Below, piece by piece: positions 62,260-64,000 of a stretch of 64,000 nt of DNA. Numbering within the stretch: the stretch's first letter is position 1; each line of letters opens with the position of its first letter. This stretch comes from Telopea speciosissima. Lineage: Eukaryota > Streptophyta > Magnoliopsida > Proteales > Proteaceae. The notes beneath the pieces were generated by a model that was not told the DNA's origin, ran no database searches, and was given only the letters and a program-made list of their open reading frames with translations. A program made the translations under genes and the position numbers. The stretch covers positions 8,877,568 through 8,941,567 of the forward strand of contig NC_057925.1 in assembly GCF_018873765.1 (NCBI RefSeq), written 5' to 3'.

Positions 62260-64000
62260 CGTCTGAAGCGCTAAATGTCGAACATCTCTAAAAAAATAGA
62301 TCTCTCCAGATATTGACACGTGTCATTGAATTCATGTTAGACCCCGTCAGATAACTCGTCTTGACGTCCGACAACACTAAACGTATCAGTCTGTGCGCCA
62401 GTTGAGCACATGCAACGAGGCGGCATTTGGGGGCGGGGGAGAAATCTCCTATGAAACCAAAGGAAATTGCTGAGCCTATGGACGGCTAGGATTCAACCAC
62501 AAAGTGCGGACAACGTTACCATGGTTTGAGGTAGCGGTATAATATCGCCTATGTCGGGCTATACGTACTGGTTTTGCAAGTGATCGATCTCGATATCGCG
62601 TCAATGCTGTATCGGTGACACAATATGGATAAGGGGTAAAATGATCAGAAAACTTGTTTATAAAAGAAAATCAGGGGCAAATTTGTTCAATATGGCTGAT
62701 ACTGATCCGATACCATATCGGTTTCTAGGTTGATCGATACCCGTTCTTATACCGTGCACTAAAATCATGAACAGTACGATTGGATTATCTACCGAGTGTG
62801 TCCTCCACTCGTAGATAAGGATGTCAATTTGGGATTAGAACTGGGAAGCGTCTTAGAACCATCCTGTTAAAACCCAGTACCGGACCATCTTAGACGGGAT
62901 GGTATCGGGATTTGATTTTGGTACCGAATAAGAAATGGGACGGGAAGGTTCTAGGACATCATTCCAAATGGTACCAGTACTGAAATACCGATTATGTATC
63001 AGATGGGACCTGATCTATCAATGCCCTTTCAAAGGGTATATTTCATGTTCTTTTGTTCAAGTATTATGGCTGGAGTTTGATGTATTTCGGTGGTATTTTC
63101 TCTTATGGAGGTTTCATCTGATAGACTTTCAGTTCTATTTCTATAAATTTGTTTAGTGATGGCACTAAAATTGTATATGGGCTTGTTTATTTCATATTTA
63201 TTAATTCTTAGTCGTCTTTTTGAGAAGCTTATATGTGATATTAAGGAAATTGAAGAAGTAAAATAATAAAATTCAATACATCATGTGTTCGTATTCTAAG
63301 TTGCTTTCAGAAGTAAGGGATACCTTAGATCTCATATTAGTGAAAAGATCCACAACACTATTAATGAAACCATCTCATTAGAAACCATTTATAGTTCTTA
63401 TCCCTTTTCCTACCCAGCTTAGAACCGTTTAAGAACCGGTAACCGGACTGAGACCTAGGTTTGGTCCTGTTAACTAAATGGGACGGTACTAGGATTGACA
63501 CCTTTGATACCGGTACTGGTACAGACCCATGACACCCTTACATGTAGATAGATATCACTCTCTTTTTCCTAGTTAACATTATGGAACGGGTGGAATCGGG
63601 TTATATTGGGCTGATTTGATCCACTTTATCCGTATCAATATCGTATTGGCATCAGGTGATACTGATACTGATACATCAGCATAATACCAATACTTAAAAC
63701 CATGGTTAGAGGTCTTTAACAGGTTCAAAAGTACCCCTTGAGGTTGATTAAGCGATGCCAATTCTGTCATTCCACTCAAAGTGTCAACCATATTGTTGGC
63801 CTTCTGAAGCTTAACTTGAAGATGAAGAAGTCGAAGTCTTGCCATTTAGTTTGCTTAGGACTTAATTTTAATTGGATTTGGAAGTAATTAGTGGCACATT
63901 GCCAGCCCGTCTTTATAAAGAACCGTAAATGAAGTAGACATTGGCAGCAAGTTTGTAGGCATTGCACGCATTGTTGTCATCCTTCTCATTGAATATGTAG
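62260..64000. other. RFS2 upstream region with dispersed repeats
   Basis: Presumed promoter side of RFS2. It contains two GATCGATA/ATCGGT-rich repeats (about 62,520-62,770 and 63,580-63,710) and AT-rich DNA with GGTACC/ACCGG(T/A)A motifs (about 62,820-63,000 and 63,410-63,530). No coding sequence recognised up to the window end. Confidence 0.5.

Overview
This is a plant nuclear genomic window, almost certainly from an angiosperm and probably a eudicot. It has two long intron-rich plant genes, AT-rich intergenic DNA, LINEs, tRNA-derived SINEs (including Au-SINE-like copies), MITEs and a CACTA transposon. The species cannot be named from sequence alone. Two genes look intact and are convergent, about 34 kb apart. 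No rRNA, tRNA, CRISPR or prokaryotic operon is visible.

Region 1 (1-19.2 kb): CCD1, a carotenoid cleavage dioxygenase gene on the + strand. It has 14 exons that join in frame to 547 codons and keep all four iron-binding histidines. Its introns hold a 5'-truncated LINE, a pair of inverted MITEs and several tandem duplications. The last intron uses a GC donor and exon 3 is only 15 nt.

Region 2 (about 20.6-53 kb): a decayed tandem array. The apparent repeat unit is [3' part of a raffinose-synthase-family gene, -] - [fragment of a Tudor-like gene 'X', -] - [inverted fragment of X, +] - [AT-rich linker]. Three damaged raffinose-synthase copies lie at about 21.2-26.0, 43.5-44.7 and 48.5-49.6 kb. 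Later insertions split the array: a composite foldback element (26.0-27.4 kb), LINE debris (30.7-31.6 kb), a 145-bp Mutator-type MITE and a 5.48-kb CACTA element (37.13-42.61 kb). The CACTA element carries exon fragments of a mitochondrial-type ribosomal protein L1 gene and of an FtsH protease gene. Duplicated neighbours act as empty-site controls for several insertions.

Region 3 (53.0-62.3 kb): the intact member of the array, an RFS2/SIP2-like gene (GH36 alkaline alpha-galactosidase / raffinose synthase family) on the - strand. Its 13 coding exons encode 776 aa. A probable untranslated leader exon and TATA box lie about 3 kb upstream. The leader intron contains a SINE and a LINE 3' end. Beyond 62.3 kb is presumed promoter DNA with short GATC-rich repeats.

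The two intact genes act in unrelated pathways: apocarotenoid volatile formation (CCD1) and raffinose-oligosaccharide metabolism (RFS2). I see no undescribed multi-gene biochemical system. The most notable things are structural: the gene-capturing CACTA element, the repeatedly duplicated inverted gene-X fragments that could form hairpin RNA, and a dated series of insertions.
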